A stretch of 64,000 nucleotides of DNA from Epiperipatus broadwayi (GCA_028023455.1 JAQFVV010000073.1:498001-562000), one strand, 5' to 3'. Numbered from the stretch's first letter, positions 28,251-39,615 are shown. Numbers and translations are program-made. The notes: generated by a model from the sequence alone, not told the origin.

Positions 28251-28439
28251 TTTCTCATTATGATTTTTATTTTCCTCCAGATTATTAGTATCTAAGACTT
28301 TAAATTTATCTTTAACTTCACAAATACTTACTTTGGTATTCTAGTTCTTTTTATTCTTTCTCTCCATTTTAATTTTTTATTTTAAACAATCATCCCCATA
28401 AATCAAGCAGGAAAGATACTTGTACTACTAGCCATTACT

Positions 28440-29510
28440 TGAAGCTGAAGTCTACTTAGAATAAAATATGTGTGGAACAAATCTATGGTTTTCTTGATTA
28501 TTCTTTTTTTTAATATAAAATAGGAAAGTGGATAATAGATGAAGTTGGATTTTTTATGAAAGTAAATTAAAATCACCTGATTGTGAAAAACTATAATATC
28601 TTATTATTAAAGTTCCATATGATATAAAAAAGTATTATATAAAATTTGATGACCAAAAACATTTTAAAATATTAAGAATTATAAATAATGACCTAAAGAA
28701 TGTCTGACATAAAAAAATATACTCTTTTTTCTCAAGGGATATAAAAAGCTTTCTCAAGTGAAGTTTACAGAAAAATATAAAAGAATGGTTATTGTGGACA
28801 TCTTCATTATTTTTTAAAAATAAATGTATTTTATATCAGTGTGTATTTTCTGGATGTGACTCTTTATATTGAGTAGTTTTGGTGTACGTATTTATCACAC
28901 AATCTTTATATTTTTATTTTCTATGTTGAAAAGAATAGCAAACCCTTCTTTAGATATATCATATCAGTTGAGATGTTTAAAGGATAAGTGTATACCAATT
29001 GAGGACTTCTTGGTACTATTCGATTTTTTTACTTTGGTGACACCTGTGGTAGAAAACTAAACATTAAGCCTTGATCCAGTTGATGCATTCCTAGATTTTG
29101 CCATAAACTGCTTGATCAAAGGTCACACTATGAACTCATAAGATGATACATAAGATGATCACTGTGAAAATATGTAGTGGCATGATTATTAATATAAATG
29201 ATCTTACATCCACAGATGGAGCTATTATCTACGTTTTTTTTTATTTTATTTTGTAATTATGGAATAGAAAAGAAGTTCATAGAATAATTTGAAATGATCA
29301 TTTGTCAATTCCTTATTATTAATCAAAAAAATATATTGTTTAAATGATGCAGATGTCATAAGACTAATCATAGCAATAATGGGCCCAAAAACCTTTTTAT
29401 TAGATACGTGAAGCAAGAATTATCCAGCTGAATACTTATCTAGAACAGTAATAAATCAAAATACTATCTAAAGTTCAAACATGTCTAACAATAATGGAAA
29501 TGTGGAAAAA
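28440..29510. other. AT-rich gene-free region
   Basis: No gene recognised. The frame at 28869-29060 has no family resemblance. Confidence 0.55.
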
Positions 29511-29524
29511 CTTTTTATTATCTC

Positions 29525-29631
29525 TTTTTTTTTTCATATGTCATAGCATCGGCCGGGACGCGAGCCCACAACCGTCACTTGCTTGCAAGGCAGCTGCGAT
29601 GACCTCTCGGCTAACAACGCTTGATAGCTTC
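29525..29631 (-). mobile_element. tRNA-derived SINE, copy 2
   Basis: Minus strand 29621-29545 has an A box (TAGCCGAGAGGTCATCGC), a CTGCCTTGCAAG anticodon-arm region and a B box (GGGCTCGCGTCCC). It ends with the family tail GATGCTATGACATATG and an A run (T at 29525-29534). Flanks ATTATCTC (29517-29524) and ATTGTCTC (29632-29639) agree at 7 of 8 bases and may be the target duplication. Confidence 0.75.
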
Positions 29632-29639
29632 ATTGTCTC

Positions 29640-31360
29640 ATTTTTCTAAGAAAATAATGTGATAATACAAAATTATCAAATAATGCACTTATTTGAAGTC
29701 AAAAGCATTTAGTAAAAATAAAATAATTAAAAACTTTATATTAACTAGTTAAGAAATAAATACCTAAATAAAATAATTGGAAACTTAAATTAAATCAAAG
29801 TTACTTTATTGGTGATGACTGTAGTATGTTATACAGTTATTAAGTATCTGGAGAAAATACATCGAGTTCATAATAAATAAACCCTTTGTAAAGATAATAA
29901 TTGTGTAAAATATTAAATACGCGAATCGTTAAACAAGAGTATAATATTTAAGATATGTTAAATATCTTAATGCACTTTTAATTTTTATATCTTTGTTTAT
30001 GTTATATAAAAAATTTATATTTCTTTAATTAATAGAGTAAAGAAAAATAAAATTATATTAAAGAAAACTAAATATAAAAATTAAAAATTAAAAAAAAATA
30101 TATAAATGACTTGTAAATGGTCTACATATATTTAAAAAAAAGAATTGGAAAATATAGTTTGAAAAATTCAGTTCGCATATAATTAAATTTTAAAAAATGT
30201 ATATTAATTAAAAATATTTATATTTAATTAAGATTTTATAATTAAAAAAATTATTTAGTTAATCTGTTTATAAATGCACTTTAAAAATTAGTGAAAAAAC
30301 TAACTTGTGATGAAAGTTAAAGAAAACTACTTTTTAAAGCAAGGGGTCACAATCAGGGTCAACACATTTTCCAGGCTTCAGAAAGCCCATATGCAAGAGA
30401 TTAATACCAGTAATCCAGGAATCGTTTCACTGGGCTTCATTTATACGTGCATTGCCAGAACAATGCAAACATTTATTCTTTTCTATACCTAAAAAGAACG
30501 TGAAACATTTGAACAGCATATTGCTGGAGTTAGAGAAAATAAACAAATAACAAGCTAACAAGTTATTGTAGAATATTATAAACTATCTTGAGAAAGAAGT
30601 CATATATGCAGATAGTGTTTTTTAGTAATACTTTGTTCTAATGGATGGACATTTTTTTCATAAAAATAGTGTTCAATAATGTGGACAATTGTATGCAAAA
30701 TTATACAATCTATATTTCTAAAATATACTTTTTCAATAGTGAAATACTTTCATGCCAGACCTTGTAATTAATAGCCTGAAGACGTGATGAAATAAAAACC
30801 CACTTTTTATTCTGTCCTTATACCATGATAGAAATTTGTTCTTGTTCTCAAAATATAGTCTATCTTGTTGAAATAAAGAACTATATGGCTTAAAAATTCC
30901 AAAAAGGTACAAAGTTGAATATTAATTTCAAGTACTATTGTAAAAAAAAGAATAAACCAAAAACTAATAAAGGACTAATGAGCTGAAGATAAATTTACAG
31001 TTTGTCTAGACAGTAAGCTTATTAATTATTAAATCTTTCATTATTTTTTTTGATAAATATATAATTGTAAAAACACAATCGCAGAGTATAACGCTAGTTG
31101 AAATTATATATAAAATATCAAATCACTTTCCCAAATGTTAAGTAATTTCAACTATGTCCCTCTTGAATAAATATATAAAAACAATTGAATTTCAAACAGC
31201 CAATCCAAAAGACATCTTTTGACTGTATTCTACAATGATGTTAAATATTGAAAGACAGACATTCAAACAAAAAGTGTGTAAGTAAAATTAGCAGTAATCT
31301 TAAATTGCTGATTAACAAACATGTTTGATGTATATATACAAAGAAAGACCAAACATTAGT
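29640..31360. other. AT-rich gene-free region
   Basis: A short frame at 30307-30492 is less AT-rich, with segments such as AAGGGGTCACAATCAGGGTC, but shows no domain or splice context that I can support. Nothing else was recognised. Confidence 0.5.
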
Positions 31361-31369
31361 CATTTTAAT

Positions 31370-32500
31370 CCCAGTGCATACTGGACTGGCTACTTGAGAT
31401 TTGGATTAATATATTTTTTCACAGTGGCATAACTGAAAGTACTTAATGTTTGGAAGAATGATTTGATAATTTATACATAGTTTCAGCTAGCAATATGCAC
31501 TGGGGGTCACTTTTTGTATATTTATGTTGAGAGTTTGCAAAGATTATTATGACTAATGTTTAGTCTTTTTTTTTGTATACATATAATAAATATGTTTGTT
31601 TAAGAGAAATTTAAGGTCTTTGCTAATTTAAATTTCACACTCTTTGTTTAAATAAGACTGTATATTAATATTTGACATCATTGCATCTTGCAGTTCAAGA
31701 GATACCTTTTGGATTGCCTACTGGAGGTTCAGACATTTATATATTTATTCACAAAGAACATAGCTGAAATTATTTGATGTTTGGAGAGTGATTTTACATT
31801 TGATATTTAATTTCAGCTAGCGATATGCACTGGGATTATTTTTTATATATTTATATTGGGAGTTTGGGAAGATTAAAATGAATAATGTTTAGTCTTTCTT
31901 TGTAAATGTATATTAAATATGTTTCTTAATAATTTAAGATAATTGTTAATAATTAAAGTGAAAGGCTGAAACCTCTCACATGCACTTTTAAAATGCTTAA
32001 GTGACAGCCAATCAGATGTAATGATGGCTGTGTAGGGAGCTTTTAAGTCACAACACAAGACAGTGATTTTGCAAAAAAAGGTGGGTCCATCCTTCTCTTT
32101 ACTTATATATATATATATAAGCCAGTATATAATATAAAGGCTTATATATATATATATAAGCCAGTCTGAAATATTTTGGCTTAAGAGCATGAAGCTTTTA
32201 AACATCTTCACATTTAACTCACTGCATATTATTTTATAACCCAATAACACAAAATCTTTTGATTTACTATGAAGTAATTTTGCAGATGTTATGAATTGTC
32301 AGTAATGTATGTAAATATTGCATTAGTATATACGCTCCTTGTTTAAATAAGCTGGAATTTCAACATTAACATCCTTGTAGCATGCAATTCAATAGATATC
32401 TTTTGGACTGTCTACTTGAGATTCAGATTTTTTATATATTTATTCAAAGGAGCATAACTGAAATAACTTAATGTTTGGGAGAATGCTTTAATATTTTAAA
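31370..32500 (+). repeat. Diverged tandem repeat, 328-bp period
   Basis: Units are anchored by GGACTGGCTACTTGAG (31383), GGATTGCCTACTGGAGG (31711) and GGACTGTCTACTTGAG (32405). They share CAGCTAGCAATATGCACTGG-type and AATGTTTAGTCTTT blocks. The first two anchors lie 328 bases apart. The third lies 694 bases on, because unrelated sequence (about 31950-32330, including duplicated ATATATAAGCCAG) intervenes. It is non-coding and its origin is unknown. Confidence 0.65.
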
Positions 32501-32559
32501 ATTGTAAAAGAATTTGGGCCTGAATTAAATTTTTTTTGTTTGTAATTTTGTTGTTGTCA

Positions 32560-32580
32560 TTGTTGCTGTTGTTGTTGTTG

Positions 32581-32618
<38 letters not shown>

Positions 32619-32747
32619 TGTAGTAGTAGTAGTAGCAGTAACAGCAGTATTAGTAGAAGTAGTAGTAGTAATAGTAGTAGTAGTAGTAGAAGCAGCAGCA
32701 GCAGTAGTAGTAGTAGATTATTATTATTATTTTTATAATTATTATTA
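32560..32747 (+). repeat. Compound trinucleotide microsatellite (TTG/TTA/GTA/GCA)
   Basis: Blocks of TTG, TTA, GTA and GCA differ from one another by single substitutions. The open frame through it (poly-Leu, poly-Val) is not a gene. It lies exactly at the 3' end of the 310-bp repeat read on the minus strand, like a retroposon tail. Confidence 0.95.
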
Positions 32748-33055
32748 TTGCATTCAAATATCAGCCTTTCAAGCTAATTGTGCATACACTTTTTCGAGTG
32801 TTAATAATAATAAATGAATACTTTCTCTCCAAAACAAGATATAGTATTTATGCAGGAATAAAATAAATCCACTTATTCCTATGACTCAAATGCTTATATA
32901 TGAGCAAATCTGAAGTACTGGCAAGGAAAGCATGAAGATAGATAATTCACTTTAAATTACTATGTACAATGTCTGAATGAATGACAGTGGTGAAATTGTC
33001 TAGAATTTACTAAACATCACTCTAACTGAAACTTAATCATATGTAAATAAGCATT
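32748..33055 (-). repeat. 310-bp interspersed repeat E, copy 1
   Basis: It matches 49975-50280 in inverted orientation. Shared landmarks on the minus strand are AAATGCTTATTTAC, GTTTCAGTTAGAGTGATG, TAGTAAATTCTAGACAA, GTACTTCAGATTTGCTCATA, ATTCCTGCATAAATACTATA and AATTAGCTTGAAAGGCTGAT. It is non-coding and bracketed on both sides by trinucleotide tracts. It may be a SINE-like or LINE 3'-end-like retroposon with a trinucleotide tail, but no polymerase III boxes are evident. Confidence 0.75.
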
Positions 33056-33152
33056 TATTATTATTGTAGTTGTTATTGTTATTGTTGTTGTTACTACTAC
33101 TACTACTACTACTACTACTATTATTATTATTATTGTTGTTGTTATCATCATT
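33056..33152 (+). repeat. Compound trinucleotide microsatellite (TTG/ACT/TTA)
   Basis: Short TTG, TAC and TTA blocks lie directly against the 5' side of repeat E. Confidence 0.9.
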
Positions 33153-33159
33153 TTAGTCT

Positions 33160-34110
33160 TATTACCTAGTATATTATAGATTTGTTAGAATTTGAATACA
33201 ATTTTTTTATCATTGATTCAGCACCTGTAATTGCCTTCCTTTAGAGGGTTTCAGGTAAACACTAAGCATTTTTGATTTACAATTAAATGAATGCATTAGT
33301 AGAGAACATCAGATTAGCTTGACTAATAAAGGTTAGATTTTGCATTCTTTTTAAATAACTTTTTTCTAACTTTATTTGACTGATTATTTAAAGTTGTAAT
33401 TATAAATTTTATTAAATGCTCACTACAGAGGTCCCTAGTGATGATTTTTTCAGACGCTCATTGCTAAGGTTTACAGCCTTGTTAAAACTATTATTGACTG
33501 ATTATTGTGGTATATGCAAGTAATTTTCTGTCATCAGTTCAATGTTATGATTATATTGCATCAGTGTGCATATAACTGTAAATAATTTTTAATTACCCAA
33601 ACTATTTTAATAAATATTTTTTGATATTTAAAACTAAATTTAGTTATGCCATTCTTATTTAAGCTCTGTCTCATTTCCAGCAAGTTTTTAAATAGGTTGC
33701 TTAAGTTCTTGAATATTGTTGTACTGTAGACTTGATATTTAGGATATTATGATATTAGAGCATAACTTCTTCATCATTATGTAGTCTTTCATAAAAGTAT
33801 GAGAGATTCTAAAACTATAACTGTCATATATTTTATATAAATAAAACTATTAGATAATATATTACTTAGTCTGACCTTTGCATAGATTATTATAAATTTA
33901 TGGCAATCAAGAATTATAACTCATATTTCTTTTAAAAAATTTTATATAATATTTTTAAAATGGAAATGCATGGTTGCTCATCATCATCCTAAATGTTAAT
34001 TTATAAAGAAATTCATGAATTCTTCTATATTTAATAGAATATTAAATATTTTTTCTTTATGTACTTATGCATAAAAAGTTTATCAATGTATAATGTCTAT
34101 TAATTAAAAC
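33160..34110. other. AT-rich gene-free region
   Basis: No feature recognised. Confidence 0.55.
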
Positions 34111-34112
34111 CT

Positions 34113-34478
34113 ATTGTAATAACAATAAAATTAATAAATATATTGGTAATTTACTATTATATACAGTCTTTCAATCTGCAGAAGTACTTTTAGTTAATTT
34201 TTTAACCCTCCTCATTGTGTTTTAAATTAAAAAAACATAATGGAAGCAAATGTCATCAACTCAAATCCCATGACTCCCAAATTTTCACGTTAGCTGCTAA
34301 CAATAAAATTCAGAATTCATGGAATTTGAATTGATGACATTTGCTTCCGTTTTGTTTTTTGAATTTAAAGGTAGTTGAGGAGGATTAAGGAATTAACCAA
34401 AAGTACTTCTGCAGAATGAAAGACTATATATAATAGTTAAATACCATTATATTTATTATTTTTATTGTTATTACAAAT
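34113..34478. mobile_element. Foldback (MITE-like) element 1
   Basis: The left arm (34113 to about 34290) and right arm (about 34300-34478) are reverse complements over more than 130 bases. Examples are CTGCAGAAGTACTTTTAGTT facing AACCAAAAGTACTTCTGCAG, and GGAAGCAAATGTCATCAACT facing its complement near 34330. The spacer is short. It has no coding capacity. Arm divergence of several percent or more indicates age. The termini and target duplication are unclear because the AT-rich symmetry continues outward. Confidence 0.8.
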
Positions 34479-34543
34479 ATATATATATGTATATTCAAAC
34501 AATAATACATCTATTTATTCAACATTCCATTAGAATATATATA

Positions 34544-34806
34544 TAACGAAACTTAAATATATTCCAAACAACGGTAAACAATTTATAATATTATATAAAT
34601 AAAAACTCATAAAGAAATATTTTCGATTATATTCATAATACTTTCGATTATTTTCATAATCGAAAATATTTCTTTATGAGTTTTTATTTATATAATATTA
34701 TAAATTGTTTACCGTTATTTGGAATATAAATATTTCTTTATGAGTTTTTATTTATATAATATTATAAATTGTTTACCGTTATTTGGAATATATTTAAGTT
34801 TCGTTA
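34544..34806. mobile_element. Foldback element 2 with a duplicated right arm
   Basis: TAACGAAACTTAAATATATT at 34544 faces AATATATTTAAGTTTCGTTA ending at 34806. The inner arm (AACAATTTATAATATTATAT and following) is present once on the left and twice in tandem on the right, with a 63-bp period joined at TTTCTTTATGAGTT. It is non-coding and separated from foldback element 1 by only about 65 bases. Confidence 0.8.
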
Positions 34807-34869
34807 TTGTATTATTAATATTAGCGGACATTTATTTTGTTTTATATATATATTGTTCTTATTGACTTT

Positions 34870-36000
34870 TATTGCAACACCTTATGGTTATAAATAAATA
34901 ATTTAAGTGTTATTATAACAGACTTTCTTTTTAAGTAGTTAGCTTTTTTAGAATATTTTTGTCACTAACCATTTACGATCTGAGTTTTTCTATAAATAAA
35001 CTTATTGTAAGTGTATTTCACAGGATAAATATTAGTGCCAATAAGAGTTTTAATGAATTATTTAGTCTACACAGATTTAATACTGTAGAAAAGTGAGATT
35101 CAAGAGCAAAAAATTCTTGGATTAAATTACAATATTTTCCGTTGATCAAATGTCACATGACGTCCTGGGTCATTGAATATTACATTGTTTAATTGATCAA
35201 ATTTTATGTATAATAAACATTTAGTACAATGAAGACATATTACACTATCTATTCTCATTACACCTAATTAGTCTGACCAATTATTGGATATATATTTAAA
35301 ATATAGATCAAAATATTTATCTAAATATATAATTGACTGTAAATATGTTAGCAAGAAACTGGCTTTTTAGGACTATCAGCTTTGGTTTCTTAAGGAACCA
35401 ATTTCTGATTAAAATGTTAGCAATGAGCTGATATATGTACACACAAAGAAATTCTTTATGTATATATAATAAGCAAATAATACTTATATATATATGAATT
35501 ATTTCATTTCTTAAATTTCCTTCATTTCTTTTATTAAATTCTTAATATTTATATAGAAGCAGTTCATTATTTTTATTGATTATTTCATTGATTAAAAATT
35601 TAATTAAATTACATTAGCTTGAAGCATATAATATCGGAATTGAATGTGATTTTTTTTTCCATTTATTTCTTACAGTTCAGTTTTTTAACAGCTATAAACA
35701 ACTTTAATTATAATTAAATGATAATTTTTTTTCTTCATATGTCAATTTTTATGTCTTTATTTTCAGCTATAATTTAATTTTACAGTGATATTTAACTATT
35801 TCATAATAATATATTAAATATTTTTATTTTCACAGGATGTAGGTACATCTGACCAAAGTTTGAAACCCTCACAGATATATAAGTCATAAGCTGAAAATTA
35901 GTATGGATATGTGAAAGTGCAGAACTAGATAAAGATTTAATAAATATTATCATTTAGAATCTAATAACTATGAGGATTGTCTATCTTAATATATATCTGA
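34870..36000. other. AT-rich gene-free region
   Basis: No feature recognised. Confidence 0.55.
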
Positions 36001-36009
36001 GCACTTATA

Positions 36010-36200
36010 CTATATATGTGTGTAAAGATGATAGTCTGGACCAACTGATGATTGCTGGTTTAGCATGAAATACGTATATTGGTGATTATTTGTCTTTTCA
36101 GCATGTATGTGTTTAGGTGTATCAATGTTATTAGATAGAGTGGAGAGTGGTGGGTGGTGTGAAAGTCTGTGTTCATATACCCTATATTACATTTAGAATC
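36010..36200 (+). repeat. Repeat A, solo copy
   Basis: It shares GCTGGTTTAGCA, ATATTGGTGATTATTTGTCT, GTGTATCAATG and the decayed B-box region GTGTTCATATACCCTATATT with the two copies at 16.4 and 17.5 kb. No repeat B lies next to it, so A is an independent dispersed repeat. Confidence 0.65.
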
Positions 36201-36204
36201 TATT

Positions 36205-37180
36205 AATTACTCAATATTATAGCCGATGATTAAATTGGAGTAATATACATGGAATTTATTCTGAAATGCACTGAATAATCTAAAGTCAGGTGAAGAGATA
36301 TCTAATTATCGAACTTATTTCATTCTCGATTAATCGAGAATTTTTTTGATGTTCTTGAGAATTCTTAAGAAAAATTAAAAATATTTCCCCCTGTTTTTAT
36401 TTTGGAAATTAGTTTAATAATTTATATAAAAGAAAAAAACAAAAAAGAAATTCTTTAATAAAAAAACCCCTGCAAATTCAATTTTAATTTCATCCAATCT
36501 CCATCTCTATTGAAAATTATAAATCGTGTACGATTCAATTTTTAAATTACCCGTATTAAATATGAAATCTAGACATTTGCTTTCAAAAATAATGTTTTAA
36601 AACAGATAAACAATCAATCAATCAATATTTTATGTGGGTTCTTCTTTTGGTTACAATATGATTCGACATCGAAACCTTCCGTTTATTTTGTGCCAGTTGG
36701 CTTAATTGTGTTCATCGCAGATTAAAATGTTCCAAATTATTTGTCGATTTTCCTATAGCTTCAAATAAATTCTTTTTTAAACATTAAAAAAAATTTCACC
36801 ACTGGTTGAAGTTGTTTTAAAATTGCTTATATCAGCTCTTCTAATTGTTGTTATAAACTTACTGAAGTATTTCTAGGGCAGTTTACTGTCAGTACTTTAA
36901 TATCCGACTCATAGAAAGAATTACTGTGTTCCACTTTATTTCAGTAATTCTTTTGGAATAATCTCTGTATATATATTTTTAGCCAGTTTGATGATATCAA
37001 ATTTTGATGTACATTTGAAGAATTTGTTACCTTGTTCTAGTAAAAGGTTTGGATCTTGAAGAAACATTAATAATGAAATTATCGCATTATTATTTTCCTT
37101 TGATATTTGAATTTAAGGTTCATCCAAAAGCCTTTTGCTTAATATTGAATATGGGGTTTTTTCTTTATAAAATACTTCAA
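36205..37180. other. AT-rich gene-free region
   Basis: A slightly GC-richer part at 36635-36740 gives no recognisable protein in either strand. No other feature was seen. Confidence 0.5.
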
Positions 37181-37183
37181 GAA

Positions 37184-37316
37184 ATCACTATAATTCTTAT
37201 ATATATATATATATATATATATGTTACAGCATTGATCGGGAAGCGAACCTGGGCCAGCTGCTTGGAAGGCAGCAATGCTAAGTGCTAAGCCACCATTGCT
37301 TGATATCACTATAATT
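37184..37316 (-). mobile_element. tRNA-Gly(UCC)-derived SINE, copy 3, with perfect target duplication
   Basis: Minus strand 37300-37228 is a 73-base tRNA-like body. The acceptor arms pair except at one position, the A box is GTGGCTTAGCACTTAGC, and the anticodon stem GCTGC/GCAGC closes a seven-base loop CTTCCAA (anticodon UCC). The B box is AGGTTCGCTTCCC. The body closely resembles animal tRNA-Gly(UCC). The T-stem has two mismatches, no CCA is encoded, and a TGTAACATATATA tail follows. The insert is flanked by the identical 12 bases ATCACTATAATT at 37184-37195 and 37305-37316. That marks it as a retroposed copy and not a working tRNA gene. Confidence 0.88.
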
Positions 37317-37319
37317 TTT

Positions 37320-37720
37320 GTTGTTCATTTTTGGAATCTTTACAAATACATATACACCTGGATCTCATTTTATGTGGTAGATAAGTTCCTCAGAAAATGT
37401 GCACAAAAGAAATCGCACAAAAATAGACTTAACTTACCTTGAAAAATGGGGGATACCTACTGTAATTTTCTAAAAATCCCACAAAAGCAAAGCAACAATA
37501 TAAAATTACTTTAAAATTGACATAAAAAAATAAGAAAATAAAATATTACTAATAAAAAATTTCATATTTGAAAAAAATTGATACAAGACAACCTTTTTTA
37601 CTTTTTTTATTAACTACAGTATTTAATTTTATTCTAAACAATATATTTTTATACGTAATTTACATTTTTTTCATACATGTATGGTATTTAAATCATTATC
37701 GCTATTTGAGACATCAGATT
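37320..37720. other. AT-rich gene-free region
   Basis: No feature recognised. Confidence 0.5.
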
Positions 37721-37721
37721 C

Positions 37722-37775
37722 ATCATGATGTGATGTGATGTACTGTAGCTTCTTCTTAAATGAAGTCAAGAGGAA
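37722..37775 (-). repeat. Isolated LINE 3'-terminal fragment
   Basis: GATGTGATGTGATGTACTGT and the following CTTCTTCTTAAATGAAGTCA match the 3' end of the LINE at 11782-11825 almost base for base over about 45 bases. Similarity then stops. It is either a severely 5'-truncated insertion or part of a short element that borrowed the LINE tail. Confidence 0.7.
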
Positions 37776-37779
37776 ATAT

Positions 37780-38370
37780 AACTAAAACTTTTTTTAATTG
37801 CGGTTGATCCTTCCCATTTCACAAAGTGATCTAAAAGTGAAATTTTTGTTTCCAAAGAAATTCATTTTCTTGGGTAATTTTTCCTCTCCATTAGGGTAAA
37901 CTAAAAGTTTAAAATAAAAATAAGAATTAGACTTACAATAGTAAAAAGACACCGACTCACCACTGTCGGGCAAAATTTAATTAAAACTAACAATTACTAA
38001 TTAAACTCTTATTTTTGTCTTTAATTTTTTAATTTTCAATTCCGTTTAAAAATCAAATTTCATTGTTTCACATCACATTAATTTCAGATCACATTACATA
38101 ATTTTTAAATTGTTAATTACAATTAAAAATAAGTTTTTAATTGGAAAATTTAATTGCACCCACCACTGTTACTCACCTTTTAAAATAAACTTGCAGATAT
38201 AATGTACTCTTTTTATAAAAATCAAAAATTGAACATGATTTAAAATGCAAAATTAATAACATACATAGTATTTTTCATCTATAATGTTTGAACAGATTTA
38301 TATTATAGTCTTGTAAAATTTAATGTGTGGATAAAAAATGGGGAAATCTTGATTTTAAGTGAATTATGAA
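37780..38370. other. AT-rich gene-free region
   Basis: No feature recognised. Confidence 0.5.
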
Positions 38371-38372
38371 CT

Positions 38373-38564
38373 TTTTTATTGCATAAAATATATTACAGTA
38401 TTATTATAAAGCACCGAAAATATTGAAATTATTAGATGGAAGTTGAATTCTGATATTGCGCTATTACTTTAAATATGATGTGAGTGCGTGAAATTTATAA
38501 TATTTAAAGTAATAGCACATTATTGGAGCTCAACTTCTGAGCTAATAATTTTTATTGCATAAAA
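38373..38564. repeat. Small inverted-repeat element between 16-bp direct repeats
   Basis: Imperfect arms of about 50 bases (about 38430-38482 and 38502-38549) share GCTATTACTTTAAATAT. They are enclosed by identical TTTTTATTGCATAAAA at 38373-38388 and 38549-38564. The direct repeats could be a target duplication, although the arms do not reach them symmetrically. Confidence 0.5.
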
Positions 38565-38722
38565 GAAAACCACATGCAAAGATATTAAAAAGAAACATGA
38601 ATCACATAACTTCAAAATCGCATTAAACAAATCCACATAAAATGAGACCTGGGTGTGTATATATATTAATATATTTAAATTCATGAATTTTATATAAAAT
38701 TTATGTGCGGTAATAAATGAAA

Positions 38723-39510
38723 TGTCTGTACATAAAAGACTATATATATAATAAAAAAGATTATTTTTGTAAATGTATCACTTTAATAACTTTCCTTTTA
38801 GTGAAGAAATTTATCTAGAAATTTTCTGGAGAGATCATCCCAAAATTATAGATTAAATTAGAATAAAATTTGTATGCAAATAAAGCTAGTTGCATGCAAA
38901 TTAGATTGTATACATTTATCCCTAGGTAAATGAAAAAGAGGGAAAAAGCAGCTAAAATGGTTAGACTGGAATAAAGTTAGTGTTGATTTGAAATGATAAC
39001 AGATCAGCAGTAAAGAATAATCAATGAGTAGATCGACTAGTAGTGATTAAGTCTAAAAAAAAAATAGTTGCAAGCAAGAAGCAGTTATTTGTTTGTGTGT
39101 TGAAAAGGCTCTTTACTAGTGAAGAGTAATTAACTGAAGCTTTACCAAACTGCAAAAGACAAGTTGGGAATGGAGATGGTTGATATATAATGTATAAATT
39201 GTGTGTGCTGATATTGGAACTTTAATAGATTTATTCTGTGCATGAAAATTACATATGTTTATTTGCATTTCAAGAGATATTTGATTTGAAAGTACAAATA
39301 TTTAATAACTGGATTACTCTTGGTGTGAAACAAGACCATTTTCACCTGAGGAAAATAAACAGTGTATGAAAATTAATGGACTGTTATATTTTTATATTGT
39401 TTTTATCACATTATTAATTGTTATTAAATAAATCAATCTTATTATATATACATTTCAAAGAATATGTTTATTTAGTTCCATGATTGGTTTTTAGAGACTC
39501 TCAGAACACA
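38723..39510 (+). repeat. 5' LTR
   Basis: It aligns along its length with 41203-42087. Shared blocks include TTAGTGAAGAAATTTA/TTGGAGAAATTTACT, TGTTGATTTGAA, AACAGATCAGC, AGAAGCAGTTA, GTAATTAACTGAAGCTT, TATATAATGTAT, GATTTGAAAGTACAAATA, GAGGAAAATAAACAG and TGTTATTAAATAAATC. The boundaries are inferred from where similarity ends. Confidence 0.85.
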
Positions 39511-39615
39511 GCAATTAGTGCAGTAATCAGGATTTGACAGGATAACTTCTAATGCTTGAATAATAAAATATAGCAGCACTTAGTTCTGTAATCTATGAAT
39601 TTGATATAACCAACA

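Larger units (their letters stand above)
26357..28260 (-). mobile_element. Non-LTR retrotransposon, 5' half only
   Basis: On the minus strand this holds a possible 5' leader (to about 28440), ORF1 and the first ~65 codons of an APE-type ORF2, after which recognisable sequence stops at about 26357. Loss of the 3' portion is the opposite of the usual LINE pattern. A later deletion or rearrangement must have removed the RT half, or the remainder is too diverged to see. Confidence 0.75.

Noticed and set aside
30307-30492. Possible exon with higher GC
   Set aside because: No family resemblance, no convincing splice partners and no second exon nearby.
31873-32250. 125-codon minus-strand frame
   Set aside because: It crosses a duplicated AT-rich segment and tandem repeat units and has no domain resemblance.
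32536-32817. Frame with poly-Leu and poly-Val that looks like a membrane protein
   Set aside because: Compound trinucleotide repeat. The hydrophobic appearance comes from TTA/GTA codons.
37228-37300. Functional tRNA-Gly(UCC) gene
   Set aside because: The T-stem mismatches, the retroposon-like tail, the 12-bp target duplication and two sister copies all indicate a SINE.
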